From contig NZ_FNQN01000004.1 in the NCBI RefSeq assembly GCF_900107645.1, positions 124,001 through 188,000 on the forward strand: a stretch of DNA of 64,000 nt. Direction: 5' to 3'. The stretch is from Desulfuromusa kysingii (GTDB lineage Bacteria; Desulfobacterota; Desulfuromonadia; Desulfuromonadales; Geopsychrobacteraceae). Position 1 is the stretch's first letter; each line of letters begins with the position of its first letter. The notes under the pieces were generated by a model. It saw nothing but the letters and a program-made list of their open reading frames with translations. It did no database searches and was not told the origin of the DNA. The position numbers and the translations under genes were made by a program. Below are positions 56,028-64,000 of the stretch, one piece after another.

Positions 56028-56393
56028 ATGAATGAAGTTGCTGTAGCCCCGATCAAAGCAAGTGATGAAAAATTCTGTTCAGAATGTGGTGCCACTATCA
56101 AAGAAAAAGCCGAAATATGTCCAAACTGCGGTGTGCGTCAACTCGCCCCTCCCTCTGGGGTCAATCTTGGTCCAGTCACCGCTAATGGTAAAAATAAGAT
56201 TGCTGCAGCGCTATTTGCATTCTTTTTAGGTAGTTTTGGTGCACACAAATTCTATCTCGGTCAAGTTGGCATGGGGATTTTGTACCTGCTTTTCTGTTGG
56301 ACTTTCATCCCCTCCATTGTTGCCTTCATTGAATTCATCCTTCTTCTGGTCATGAGTGATGAAACCTTCAACCGGAAGTATGGCAGAGCGTAA
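56028..56393 (+). CDS. Zinc-ribbon TM2 domain protein
   Basis: 121 residues with AAGGAG before the ATG. N-terminal zinc ribbon FCSECGATIKEKAEICPNCG (about 17-36), then a linker and a TM2 domain with two helices (about 60-82 and 85-108), including GSFGAHKFYLGQVGMGILYL. This is a common fusion in bacteria of unknown function; the membrane pair is separated by a short loop. The gene has its own promoter. Confidence 0.9.
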   Translation: MNEVAVAPIKASDEKFCSECGATIKEKAEICPNCGVRQLAPPSGVNLGPVTANGKNKIAAALFAFFLGSFGAHKFYLGQVGMGILYLLFCWTFIPSIVAFIEFILLLVMSDETFNRKYGRA

Positions 56394-56445
56394 ACATTAT
56401 CCCCAGTCGTTTGAACTGTCATCTCGATGACTAAAACCCATGACG

Positions 56446-56478
56446 CAGTGGAGTCATTCAGTGGCTCCGCTGTTTCTG
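56446..56478 (+). terminator. Probable terminator of the TM2 gene
   Basis: CAGTGGAG (56446-56453) pairs with CTCCGCTG (56465-56472), 8 bp with one wobble, followed by TTTCTG. The T-tract is short. It lies between converging genes. Confidence 0.45.
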
Positions 56479-56511
56479 CTTCCACATCAATCAACCGTTA
56501 TTGACTTATTA

Positions 56512-57414
56512 TTAGGGATGCAACAGCATCCTTCTGAGTCCTTTAATGACGGCATCAAGAGGTTTGGCCGGGATTGTGACTTGAATAGCAGTCGTATCGG
56601 TCAGTCGCTGTTGCAATCCCGGCAACAACGCTCCCCCGCCCGTCAACAGGATACCGCTCTCGATAATTTCGCAGTTACTCGTAGGGGGCAGTTTTTGTAA
56701 CAGCTTGCTGACCGTATCCAGAATCTCAACAACCAAGGGCTCGATCATTGCTTGTAAGGCAATCTGCCGTACCGAGAGATCCCATGCGACAGAAGTGCTA
56801 TCTTGTACTTTGACTTGAATATCGGTTGCCATCGGTCGCGCGGTGTAGGTCCCTGCCAAGGCAATCATTCTTTCGACTTCAGCGACATCGAGGCAATACC
56901 CCCAACAGCGTTGAATGGTCTCCTTGACCACGCTGCGAAAGGTGCCGCAACCGACGTTGGCGACCTGTGATTCAAGGATCTCACCGTCTCGAATAATGGC
57001 ACAATCGGTCACCCCGTCACCAATATCGACAACCATCTGCGCATAGGGAGAGAGAATATCAACATCAGCGCCGATGGCAGCAGCATAGGGTTCGGCCACA
57101 AAGGTGACGGCACTGGCCCCAGCTTGATGGAATGCCATAACCATCGTCTCACGTTCGACAACCGCTAAATTGGTGGAGAAACCGGCAACAACACGGGGAC
57201 AGAGCAGACCGAATCTTCTAGTTCTGGCGAGGAATGGGGTGAGTAAGTTCGCAACGGCTTCGGGATTGGTCAATACCCCATAATGGAGCAACGGAGACAG
57301 TACCGTAGGGATCGTCACAACCCCACTTTCTTTCGTCGCGACACGGACAAACGCGGTCCCCAGATCAATGGCCACTTCCTGACGGTAGCGGTTTTGACTC
57401 CAAGAGTTTGACAT
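56512..57414 (-). CDS. Divergent MreB/actin-like ATPase
   Basis: About 300 residues from ATG 57414, shorter than MreB (about 345). Phosphate-1 VAIDLGTAFVRVATKESG, FVAEPYAAAIGADVD, and phosphate-2 VVDIGDGVTDCAIIRDGEILES are recognisable, as is the ADP motif SGILLTGGGALLPGLQQRL. GGGTT in phosphate-2 is replaced by GDGVT. There is no mreC/mreD nearby. It could be a cytoskeletal paralogue or a regulatory actin-like protein. Confidence 0.82.
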   Translation of the reverse strand: MSNSWSQNRYRQEVAIDLGTAFVRVATKESGVVTIPTVLSPLLHYGVLTNPEAVANLLTPFLARTRRFGLLCPRVVAGFSTNLAVVERETMVMAFHQAGASAVTFVAEPYAAAIGADVDILSPYAQMVVDIGDGVTDCAIIRDGEILESQVANVGCGTFRSVVKETIQRCWGYCLDVAEVERMIALAGTYTARPMATDIQVKVQDSTSVAWDLSVRQIALQAMIEPLVVEILDTVSKLLQKLPPTSNCEIIESGILLTGGGALLPGLQQRLTDTTAIQVTIPAKPLDAVIKGLRRMLLHP

Positions 57415-57559
57415 ATCAGACAAATCTCAGTTCCAGTTATTGCGGTCGTGCAAACAAACCCTCGCGATCATAAATATTCACTTGGCGAGTGATAGTCATA
57501 AGCTGCGAGATCAATATGATTGCCTGACACGGCTGCCACGTTGATCGACGGCAAGATCG

Positions 57560-57976
57560 CTACAGGAGATAGTCCCCCGCCGCTTCAGGCTGATAGAGAA
57601 CTTCCTCAATGCGGATAGTTTTCTTCCCGTTAAAGATTTTCCAGGTCACCTCATCTCCTGCGGCATATCCCAGGATCGCCGCGCCAATGGGACTGGTAAT
57701 GGAAATTCTCCCCTCGGCAAGATTAGCACTGCTGGGAAAAACCAAAGAGACCGATCTCTCCTGCTGAGTGTCCAGATCAAGGTACCTGATCCGCGAATTG
57801 AGAGTCACGATATTGGCTGGGATTTCATGGGGAGGCACGATCGTACAGGTCTCCAACTCGTCTTCAAGAGAACTCAAATCTTCGCGGCTATTTTGTCCGC
57901 CCCGGCTCATACTTTCCAGCAGCAATTCTAAACGTTCGTAATCGTAGGCGGTGATGTAAACAGTTCTTGGCGTCAT
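57560..57976 (-). CDS. rnk: Rnk-like GreA/GreB-family regulator
   Basis: 138 residues. Short N-terminal coiled segment (YERLELLLESMS), then the GreA/GreB C-terminal FKBP-like domain: LNSRIRYLDLDTQQERSVSLVFP, ISITSPIGAAILGYAAGDEVTWKI. Rnk binds RNA polymerase but lacks the Gre cleavage coil. It was named as a regulator of nucleoside diphosphate kinase. It is a single gene. Confidence 0.92.
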   Translation of the reverse strand: MTPRTVYITAYDYERLELLLESMSRGGQNSREDLSSLEDELETCTIVPPHEIPANIVTLNSRIRYLDLDTQQERSVSLVFPSSANLAEGRISITSPIGAAILGYAAGDEVTWKIFNGKKTIRIEEVLYQPEAAGDYLL

Positions 57977-58064
57977 TCTAGCTTATCCTTTTTCAACCAC
58001 TGAAACGCAGGTCAGCGCACGGAAATCTCTTGGTGTCCCGCAGTCAGAAAGTTAACTTCGTTAT

Positions 58065-58493
58065 TCAAGCAGAAATGGAATCCCTGGCCGGCAAAGGGGC
58101 GTCGATATAGAGCATCTCGTTTATTTCATGGAGATAATAAAAAGCACTAATCTCTCGGCTGTGCATGGTTATCCCGTAGAGTTCGGACAACAATGCACCG
58201 GTATCCTCCCAGGTACGATCTGAGGCCCCACAAAAAAGGATATCGTTAATAAGCTGCGGGTTATTTAATTTCTGGCACATGAGCTGATAGACTTGTTTGG
58301 CTAACGATATGTGTTTCTCGTAGTAAGCCAAATCACCACTGTCCACAAGGTCGCAGTGCAGTGATGATGAGTGCTCAGCAAGCGCCAGACACTCTTTTCT
58401 TGACATGGTGTTCGTATGAAAATACGTCCCAAAATAGACAATCTGTTGATTGATATGGCTTGAAACCTTGATGTGATTTTCCAAAACCAGCAC
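58065..58493 (-). CDS. Hypothetical protein
   Basis: 142 residues from GTG 58493, with no clear ribosome site, so the start is uncertain. I do not recognise it. It is predicted soluble and mainly helical (AYYEKHISLAKQVYQLMCQKLNNPQLINDILF) with five cysteines and several His. No operon partner. It is divergent from the GAF-LuxR gene; the palindrome at 58652 lies in between. Confidence 0.6.
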   Translation of the reverse strand: MLVLENHIKVSSHINQQIVYFGTYFHTNTMSRKECLALAEHSSSLHCDLVDSGDLAYYEKHISLAKQVYQLMCQKLNNPQLINDILFCGASDRTWEDTGALLSELYGITMHSREISAFYYLHEINEMLYIDAPLPARDSISA

Positions 58494-58648
58494 TCCACCC
58501 TGTTTAGAAGATCTCCACAGCGAACAAATATCGAGTCAACGCAATACCATTCCCCTGTCGAGAAGATCGTTTTTACATCTGCCGCGAAACGTAATGTAAA
58601 GAATCCTACGATTAAGAGGTATCGGCGTAAATACCATTATGTTACACA

Positions 58649-58674
58649 TATAATGCCTATCAATTATAGGCATT
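58649..58674 (+). promoter_or_regulatory. TATAAT -10 with overlapping 9-base palindrome, candidate operator
   Basis: A perfect TATAAT (58649-58654) overlaps AATGCCTAT-CAATT-ATAGGCATT (58652-58674), a perfect 9-bp inverted repeat with a 5-base centre. The -35 is poor. It lies 22 bases before the ATG at 58696, suggesting regulator binding at the transcription start. Confidence 0.55.
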
Positions 58675-58695
58675 GCTTGCAGAGGAGAGTTCATC

Positions 58696-59634
58696 ATGTC
58701 AGAGAGAACCTGTCTCAAACCAGAAGAGTTGAAATCGTTGCCGACTCAGGTCCAGCCGCCCTGCCAAGGACAAAGTCTAGGAAAAGATCAAGCCGACAGT
58801 CAATTGACGATTCAACTCCGAGAGCGGGTCAAGGAGCTGAATTGTCTCTACAATCTCACTCGCCTGATCGAGCAGAGTGAGGCTTCAGTGGACCAACTGT
58901 TACAAGGGGTCGTCGAGCAACTCCCTGAATCCTGGCAGTATCCAGAAATTGCCTGCGCCCGGATTTGTCACAATAAGCAAACCTATCTATCAAATAACTT
59001 CAATGTGACACACTGGAAACAAGAAGCAGCGATTATGATTTCTGGTCGTCAAGAGGGGCTGGTTGAGGTTTACTACACGAAGAAGATGCCACAGCTCGAC
59101 GAAGGCCCATTTCTGCAAGAGGAGCGGCTCTTAATCAACACCGTCAGTGATCACTTGGCCAAAGCTCTGGAACGGATCAAAACCCAGCGGCAACTGCAGA
59201 TCGAGCGACAGGCACTGCAGGATGCCAATGCGGCACTGCATGATTCTCTGGCTCAAAGTCAGCGGGAAAAAAAGATGATCGGGGCATCGATTCAAGCCAA
59301 GATTGACAAGATCATCACCCCGATCTTTTATGCTTTAGAGGCAGAGATGGATGTTCGGCAACTCAAATATCTGCAGCTGCTCAAAAGAAACCTGACCGAC
59401 ATTGTGGCCCCTTTTGTCGAAGGACATCAGGAGATACTGACGCGACTCAGCCCGGCTGAACTGCTGATTTGCGATATGATCAAACATGGGCTGTCGTCTA
59501 AGGAGATCGCCAACATCCGCGGCATTTCACCTGCCACGGTGAATCGTCAGCGGGAAAGTATCCGCAGTAAACTCGGACTGACGAATCGTAAGATCAACCT
59601 CGTCTCGTATTTGAACTCTAGTCAGGAAGAATGA
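58696..59634 (+). CDS. GAF-like and LuxR-type HTH regulator
   Basis: 312 residues, no membrane segment. A GAF-like sensory region (about 40-160; ERVKELNCLYNLTRLIEQSEASVDQLLQGV), coiled coil (about 160-200), and a C-terminal LuxR/GerE helix-turn-helix (about 250-310; LSPAELLICDMIKHGLSSKEIANIRGISPATVNRQRESIRSKLGLTN). The kinase gene at 59692-61251 converges on it. The perfect palindrome upstream may be its own site (inference). Confidence 0.9.
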   Translation: MSERTCLKPEELKSLPTQVQPPCQGQSLGKDQADSQLTIQLRERVKELNCLYNLTRLIEQSEASVDQLLQGVVEQLPESWQYPEIACARICHNKQTYLSNNFNVTHWKQEAAIMISGRQEGLVEVYYTKKMPQLDEGPFLQEERLLINTVSDHLAKALERIKTQRQLQIERQALQDANAALHDSLAQSQREKKMIGASIQAKIDKIITPIFYALEAEMDVRQLKYLQLLKRNLTDIVAPFVEGHQEILTRLSPAELLICDMIKHGLSSKEIANIRGISPATVNRQRESIRSKLGLTNRKINLVSYLNSSQEE

Positions 59635-59691
59635 AAGCGACCGCTCAGAACAGAGAAACACACACTGACAGCTGGCATCAAGACAGAATCG

Positions 59692-61251
59692 TCAGCTGGA
59701 TTCTGGCTCGTCTATCATCTCCACCCAGAACGTACACCCGCCACCGGGGGTCTCTTCCACCCAAGCCCGGCCGCCGTAACAATGGGCGATTTTCTGTACC
59801 GTGGCCAAACCGACCCCAGATCCCGGAGACCCTTTCCCTGCCGTCCCACGAAAGAAAACTTCGAAAATTCGGCTCCGCTCTGCAGGAGGAATCCCAGGGC
59901 CATGATCACGGACAAAATAGCGAACCTTCGCCCCTTCGCGTTCTCCGCCGACCTCGATGGGCCCACCGTGAACTCCTGCGTATTGCAAGGCGTTACCAAT
60001 CAGATTGGCAAAAACTTGAAATAGTAATGACTGCGATGCATGGATAGTCACCGAAGGTCCATTGATCACATTCAATTCGGCCTCGGCAGATAAATATCCC
60101 AGGTCCAACAAAACATCATCGACCACCCCGTGAACCGAGATTGGCCTCTTCGACCGCTCAGCGCGTCCAACCCGGGCGAAACGAAGCAGGTCCTCCATGG
60201 TCCTCAGCATCCGCCTCCCCTGTTTCTCGATCTCAGACAAAACATCCAAACCTTGTTCATCCAACTGTTCTTGATACTGCTCCCGAAGAAACTCAGCAAA
60301 TCCGATAATCGGGGTCAGCGGTGTCCGCAAATCATGCGAGACGGTATAAACAAAAGCATCCAGTTCCCGGTTAGCCGCCTCCAGCTTCTCCTCAGCTTCC
60401 TTACGAGCGCTAATATCGCGGATGCTCGAACGAATCCCGATGTAGTCTTTGTTGACGTCGTAGATCGGCTGCCAGGATGCAGCAACCCAAAGAATGGTCC
60501 GATCTTTACAACGGATGCGAAAGCGCACGTCGTTCCCTGAAGATTGCTTAGTGAAGCTACACAGAAACTCTTTGGCATCAACCTCCCAATCTTCCTCATG
60601 GATCAGGGCGCGGGGGAAATCAGCCATGGACAGACACTCAGCAGGAGAATAACCGGTGATCCGCAGCACCGACGGATTGACCCACAACAGGTGCCCGTCT
60701 GGAGCCTGCCAGCTTTCCCAATCGTGAGTGAAATCGGCAATAGCCTGAAACCGCTCTTCATTCTTACGCAGCGCATCCACTACGCGGCGACGCTCTATCT
60801 CGACCGCTGCACGGACGGCAATGACCGACAGCATTGATTCCGCTGACTTGGTTAGCGTCATCGGTTGACGCTTGCAACCGGCCATTATCCCAATGGCCTG
60901 CCCAGCAGAATCGTACAGAGCGACCCCGAGAAAACTCTCAGCAGCGCTTGCAGCCAACCACTGGTCCTCAGGAAAATCAACACCCACATGTTCCCGATAC
61001 TGACAGCTGCCGTGACTGAGAATTTGCCCCCACACTCCATTCGTAGCCGATAAGTCTGTCAACTCGGTCAACTCCCCCTTTAGGGAGCGGGCAATAACAT
61101 TAAGCCGCTTTTCAGGATCGGCCGACAATTCGATTAAGAGGGTGGCATCGAAGTTCAAGGCTTCGGCAAGAAGTTCAGTTAACAGATGGAAAAAACCGTT
61201 GCCACTTGCTGACGAAATACCCTGCACAATTTTCTGAAATATCTTTTCCAT
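59692..61251 (-). CDS. Soluble GAF-PAS sensor histidine kinase
   Basis: 519 residues and no membrane helix. GAF (about 5-155; FLGVALYDSAGQAIGIMAGCK), PAS with PAC (about 165-285; WVNPSVLRITGYSPAECL and GIRSSIRDISARKEAE), HisKA with YTVSHDLRTPLTPIIGFAEFL, and HATPase with DHGPGIPPAERSRIFEVFFRG and GSGVGLATVQKIAHCYGGRAW. No receiver is attached and no partner regulator is adjacent, so it is an orphan sensor for an intracellular signal. It converges on the GAF-LuxR gene. Confidence 0.94.
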   Translation of the reverse strand: MEKIFQKIVQGISSASGNGFFHLLTELLAEALNFDATLLIELSADPEKRLNVIARSLKGELTELTDLSATNGVWGQILSHGSCQYREHVGVDFPEDQWLAASAAESFLGVALYDSAGQAIGIMAGCKRQPMTLTKSAESMLSVIAVRAAVEIERRRVVDALRKNEERFQAIADFTHDWESWQAPDGHLLWVNPSVLRITGYSPAECLSMADFPRALIHEEDWEVDAKEFLCSFTKQSSGNDVRFRIRCKDRTILWVAASWQPIYDVNKDYIGIRSSIRDISARKEAEEKLEAANRELDAFVYTVSHDLRTPLTPIIGFAEFLREQYQEQLDEQGLDVLSEIEKQGRRMLRTMEDLLRFARVGRAERSKRPISVHGVVDDVLLDLGYLSAEAELNVINGPSVTIHASQSLLFQVFANLIGNALQYAGVHGGPIEVGGEREGAKVRYFVRDHGPGIPPAERSRIFEVFFRGTAGKGSPGSGVGLATVQKIAHCYGGRAWVEETPGGGCTFWVEMIDEPESS

Positions 61252-61353
61252 AAAAACAGGTCTCCCTACCAGTCAATGGGGCACGACTCCAAAAAAAGGA
61301 ACAATCCAAGGAGAGATCATAGCAAAAGGTCTGACTTGACTTCAAACAGGCAG

Positions 61354-61384
61354 GAAAAAAAGTAACCCCCGGCAGTTTTCCGGG
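61354..61384 (-). terminator. Probable terminator after ppk1
   Basis: On the minus strand CCCGG-AAAACTG-CCGGG is followed after a few bases by TTACTTTTTTT. An inverted repeat CTGAGCCA / TGGCTCAG (61422-61429, 61467-61474) lies between it and the ppk1 stop. Confidence 0.6.
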
Positions 61385-61498
61385 AACGGAAAATCAGGGC
61401 TGATTCGGCAAGGCAAGAGGGCTGAGCCAGAGCCCCTTACCCCAGATGCGCAGGCCCAAAAGACCATGGCTCAGGACGTGGTTCGGGTGCAACGAGGG

Positions 61499-63724
61499 TT
61501 ATGACTTTTTCTTTAATGTCACGTCCCCTTTCTGACGTGATTTACGTTTGCGCAAACGCTGTACTTCATGTTGCCGTTTTTCAGCCAGTTTGATCAGCTT
61601 GTCCTGACAACTGGCGGCCCCTTTCCGTGGATTGGGATTTACCGACTGGTAACTGCCATCAGCTTGAAGCTCCCAAGCGCCTACTTTGTCGTGCAGTTGC
61701 AGTTCCATAAATTCTCGCAGTTGCTCTCGCAATGATTCCTTTTCAACCGGGACCAGTGCTTCTACGCGAAATTCCAGATTGCGCTTCATCGCATCGGCAG
61801 AGCCGATAAAGAACTCCTCGTTGCCGTTATTGTGGAAGTAATAAATCCGTGCATGTTCCAGAAAACGACCGACAATAGAGATGACCCGAACATTCTCGGA
61901 CACCCCCGGAATCCCGGGAAGAATCCGGCAACTGTCACGCACTAAAAGTTCAACCTTCACCCCTGCATGCGCTGCCCGGTAGAGCGCCTTGACGATGTCA
62001 ACATCCTCCAGAGCATTCATCTTGAAACGGATCAGCCCAGGATGGTTTTTACTGTGACAGGCCGCCTCCCTCCCGATTTTATCGATCAGCGTCTTTTTTA
62101 AGATTTTGGGAGCAGGAAGAAGTTTCTTGTAGTCACGTTTCGGGCTGAATCCCGTGGTCAGGTAATTAAACAGCTCTGTCGCATCCCGACCGACATCCTT
62201 ATTGTAAATGAAAATACCAATATCAGAATAGAGCCGAGAAGTGACGGGATGATAGTTACCGGTCCCAATATGCACGTAACGGCGTAACCCCTTAAAGTCC
62301 TGCCGGATAACCAGGATCACCTTGGCATGCGTTTTTAGACCGACAACCCCATAGGTGACGTGAATCCCTGCCTCCTCCATCCTTGATGCCAGCTTGATGT
62401 TGGCCTGTTCGTCGAAGCTGGCTTTCAGTTCAACAACCACGGCAACCTGTTTGCCGTTTTGTGCGGCTCGAATCAGATAATTGATAATTTCACTGTCAGG
62501 GTCGGTTCGATAGAGGGTCATCTTTATCCCTCTAACCTTCGGATCCGTTGCCGCTTCATAAAGAAAACGGCCGACAGAGGTCGCAAAAGATTCATACGGA
62601 TGCTGCAATAAAATCTCTTTGTGCTCACGGATGGTGTGAAAAATATTCCTCTCTTTGGTGAGCAAAGGATGGTCAATAGGCAGATGGTTCACCTCTTTGA
62701 GTTCGGGCATCTCCAAACGGTAAAGTTCCCAAAGGTCACGCAATCCAAGAAGACATCTGGAAACGGCAACATCCTTTTTCTCATCCAGACCCATTTCAGC
62801 GGCTAACTGACCACGGTGCAATGTGGACATATCAGGGACAACCTGAAGCCTGACAATCGGAGCAACTCTTCGATATTTCAGGGTTGTTTCAATCAGCTCT
62901 AACAAATCATCAGCATGCTCTTCATCTTTGCTGGTATTGGCGTTACGGGTCACCCTGAAGAGCTCACAACTGACGATTTCCATCCCGGGGAACAGCAGAT
63001 CCAGGTTGTTTTCGATTAAATCTTCCAGTAAAACAAACTTGAGATCATGGGGATTCACCCGCTGGAACCGGTCTGCACCAGAGCCGACAGGGACCTTGAC
63101 ACGAGCCAGAGAGATATCCTGCTCATCCGGGTAACGGAGGGTCACAAACAGGTTAAGAGAGAGATTCGAAATAAACGGGAACGGATGAGCCGGATCGATT
63201 GACTGCGGGGTAATCAGGGGAAAAATATTATCATAAAACTGTTCACGGATTTGTTCCTGTTCCTCACCCGTCAGTTGATTGCACTTGAGGATCTCGATCC
63301 CGGCCTTGGATAAGTCATTAAAAAGGAGATCTTTGGCTACCCGTTCTTTTTCGGATTGGTAGGTGTCGATGTACTGGTGACAAGCATCAATCTGCTGCTG
63401 CGGGGTTAAGCCGTCCACTGTGGTCTTCAGAATTCCGGCGATCACCTGCTGCTTCAGCCCGCCGATACGCTTCATATAAAACTCATCCATATTGGAACCG
63501 GAAATAGCGAGAAATTTAACCCGCTCCAATAGTGGACTTTTTTTATTTTTGGCCTGATAGAGGACGCGATCGTTGAATTTCAACCAGCTCAGTTCACGAT
63601 TCTGGTAGAGAGAGGGGTTGTTGAAGTCAATCCCTGGAACATTGCTTCCCACTGGAACCTCCTCCATAGGGAAAAGAGGCGAAGATAATAATTCATCAGA
63701 GACGTCTAAAGGGGTCAGATCCAT
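61499..63724 (-). CDS. ppk1: Polyphosphate kinase 1
   Basis: 741 residues. N-domain with NPSLYQNRELSWLKFNDRVL and ISGSNMDEFYMKRIGGL; head domain; C1/C2 domains with EKKD, MTLYRTDPDSEIINYLIRAA, the phosphohistidine region GLKTHAKVILVIR and FIGSADAMKRNLEFRVEALVPV. It polymerises the terminal phosphate of ATP into polyphosphate. A basic C-terminal tail (KRKSRQKGD) is extra. It stands apart from a ppx gene, which is not in the window. Confidence 0.97.
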   Translation of the reverse strand: MDLTPLDVSDELLSSPLFPMEEVPVGSNVPGIDFNNPSLYQNRELSWLKFNDRVLYQAKNKKSPLLERVKFLAISGSNMDEFYMKRIGGLKQQVIAGILKTTVDGLTPQQQIDACHQYIDTYQSEKERVAKDLLFNDLSKAGIEILKCNQLTGEEQEQIREQFYDNIFPLITPQSIDPAHPFPFISNLSLNLFVTLRYPDEQDISLARVKVPVGSGADRFQRVNPHDLKFVLLEDLIENNLDLLFPGMEIVSCELFRVTRNANTSKDEEHADDLLELIETTLKYRRVAPIVRLQVVPDMSTLHRGQLAAEMGLDEKKDVAVSRCLLGLRDLWELYRLEMPELKEVNHLPIDHPLLTKERNIFHTIREHKEILLQHPYESFATSVGRFLYEAATDPKVRGIKMTLYRTDPDSEIINYLIRAAQNGKQVAVVVELKASFDEQANIKLASRMEEAGIHVTYGVVGLKTHAKVILVIRQDFKGLRRYVHIGTGNYHPVTSRLYSDIGIFIYNKDVGRDATELFNYLTTGFSPKRDYKKLLPAPKILKKTLIDKIGREAACHSKNHPGLIRFKMNALEDVDIVKALYRAAHAGVKVELLVRDSCRILPGIPGVSENVRVISIVGRFLEHARIYYFHNNGNEEFFIGSADAMKRNLEFRVEALVPVEKESLREQLREFMELQLHDKVGAWELQADGSYQSVNPNPRKGAASCQDKLIKLAEKRQHEVQRLRKRKSRQKGDVTLKKKS

Positions 63725-63851
63725 ATAAATGCACTTTCTGTTCTAAACTGATTCCAGTATCGGGGAAAATACAAAGTAATGCAGAGTAGAAAAGAAATGT
63801 AAGCATCCTGTTAGAAATCCTGAAAAATCATTTATTCTCTGGAAATTAATT

Positions 63852-64000
63852 TTATTTTTCCTTAGAGTTTTTCTTTTCTTTATCTTTCACCTTTACAGGT
63901 TTACAAACCTGCGATTTTTTTTTCACCTGCGAACCACACTTTTCGCAGACAAACTGTGCTTCTTTTTTTTTGACCAGCGAAGAACCTTTTAAACAACTCA
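63852..64000 (-). CDS. Zinc-ribbon protein, C-terminal part only
   Basis: Minus-strand frame running in from the right edge and ending at TAA 63854-63852, about 49 codons present. It reads LVKKKEAQFVCEKCGSQVKK, then KSQVCKPVKVKDKEKK, a short C-terminal zinc-ribbon-like segment (CEKCG...C) and lysine-rich tail. Function cannot be judged without the rest. Confidence 0.6.
   Translation of the reverse strand, partial: SCLKGSSLVKKKEAQFVCEKCGSQVKKKSQVCKPVKVKDKEKKNSKEK

Noticed and set aside
58473-58880. Plus-strand frame spanning the hypothetical gene start and the LuxR gene
   Set aside because: Overlaps the GAF-LuxR gene in another frame and has low-complexity basic composition.
59631-60047. Plus-strand frame opposite the sensor kinase
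   Set aside because: Arg/Pro-rich shadow of the HATPase domain coding strand.

Overview
This window reads as a contiguous chromosomal piece of a Gram-negative, signal-transduction-rich bacterium. The closest match I know for its gene order is the Desulfuromonadales (Geobacter/Desulfuromonas/Pelobacter-type former deltaproteobacteria). The grounds are the arrangement phoH - 7TM-HD - ybeY - CBS protein - lnt - kdsB - pyrG - kdsA - kdsD - kdsC - lptCAB - rpoN - hpf - ptsN - hprK - rapZ - mannose-type PTS - HPr - EI - metK, the many two-component and c-di-GMP proteins, and the Kdo/lipopolysaccharide genes. The genus is not decided from the sequence. No phage, insertion sequence or CRISPR array was seen.

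Layout. Positions 1-751 (minus) hold the start of clpA and its adaptor clpS. Positions 846-8437 (plus) hold a small membrane protein, an SH3-anchor protein, a REC-HDOD protein, a REC-PAS-GGDEF-EAL protein, a cyclophilin, and the agmatine-to-putrescine pair aguA/aguB. Positions 8516-31633 (minus) are one very long co-directional array of 24 genes. It joins SAM synthesis, a complete mannose-type PTS with HPr kinase, nitrogen-type PTS, sigma-54, ribosome hibernation, LPS export, Kdo and CMP-Kdo synthesis, CTP synthase, lipoprotein acylation, and the YbeY/PhoH/7TM-HD RNA and second-messenger group. Positions 31809-36899 (plus) carry a HEAT-repeat protein, an HD-GYP protein sharing its N-terminal domain, and EttA. 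Positions 36993-50172 (minus) carry a solute-binding-protein/hybrid-kinase pair, two lipoproteins of the LpoB/COG3014 kind, a HIT protein, RlmKL, an M16C protease and a P2-type cation ATPase.

Positions 50286-52720 are the accessory patch. A tRNA-Pro(UGG) is followed by a decayed direct copy and an inverted fragment of its own 3' end, then an AT-rich oxidoreductase gene, a beheaded LprI-like gene fragment, and a multi-hairpin intergenic element. Last comes a promoter/leader/terminator unit that looks like an attenuator or riboswitch in front of a FIST-sensor/hybrid-kinase operon (52721-55643). Positions 56028-64000 hold a TM2 protein, a divergent MreB-like actin, Rnk, a hypothetical gene, a GAF-LuxR regulator with a palindrome on its promoter, a soluble GAF-PAS histidine kinase, polyphosphate kinase, and the tail of a zinc-ribbon protein.

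The envelope genes work together: KdsD/KdsA/KdsC/KdsB make CMP-Kdo, PyrG supplies CTP, LptA/B/C export LPS and Lnt matures lipoproteins. The PTS/HprK/RapZ/PtsN/RpoN/Hpf block is a regulatory unit linking carbon and nitrogen state to sigma-54 and ribosome hibernation. The best candidates for something undescribed are the leader at 52329-52496, the 101-nt coding overlap of ybeY with the 7TM-HD gene, the paired HEAT/HD-GYP proteins, and the tRNA-Pro remnants. All calls are from reading the sequence only; no database search was run.
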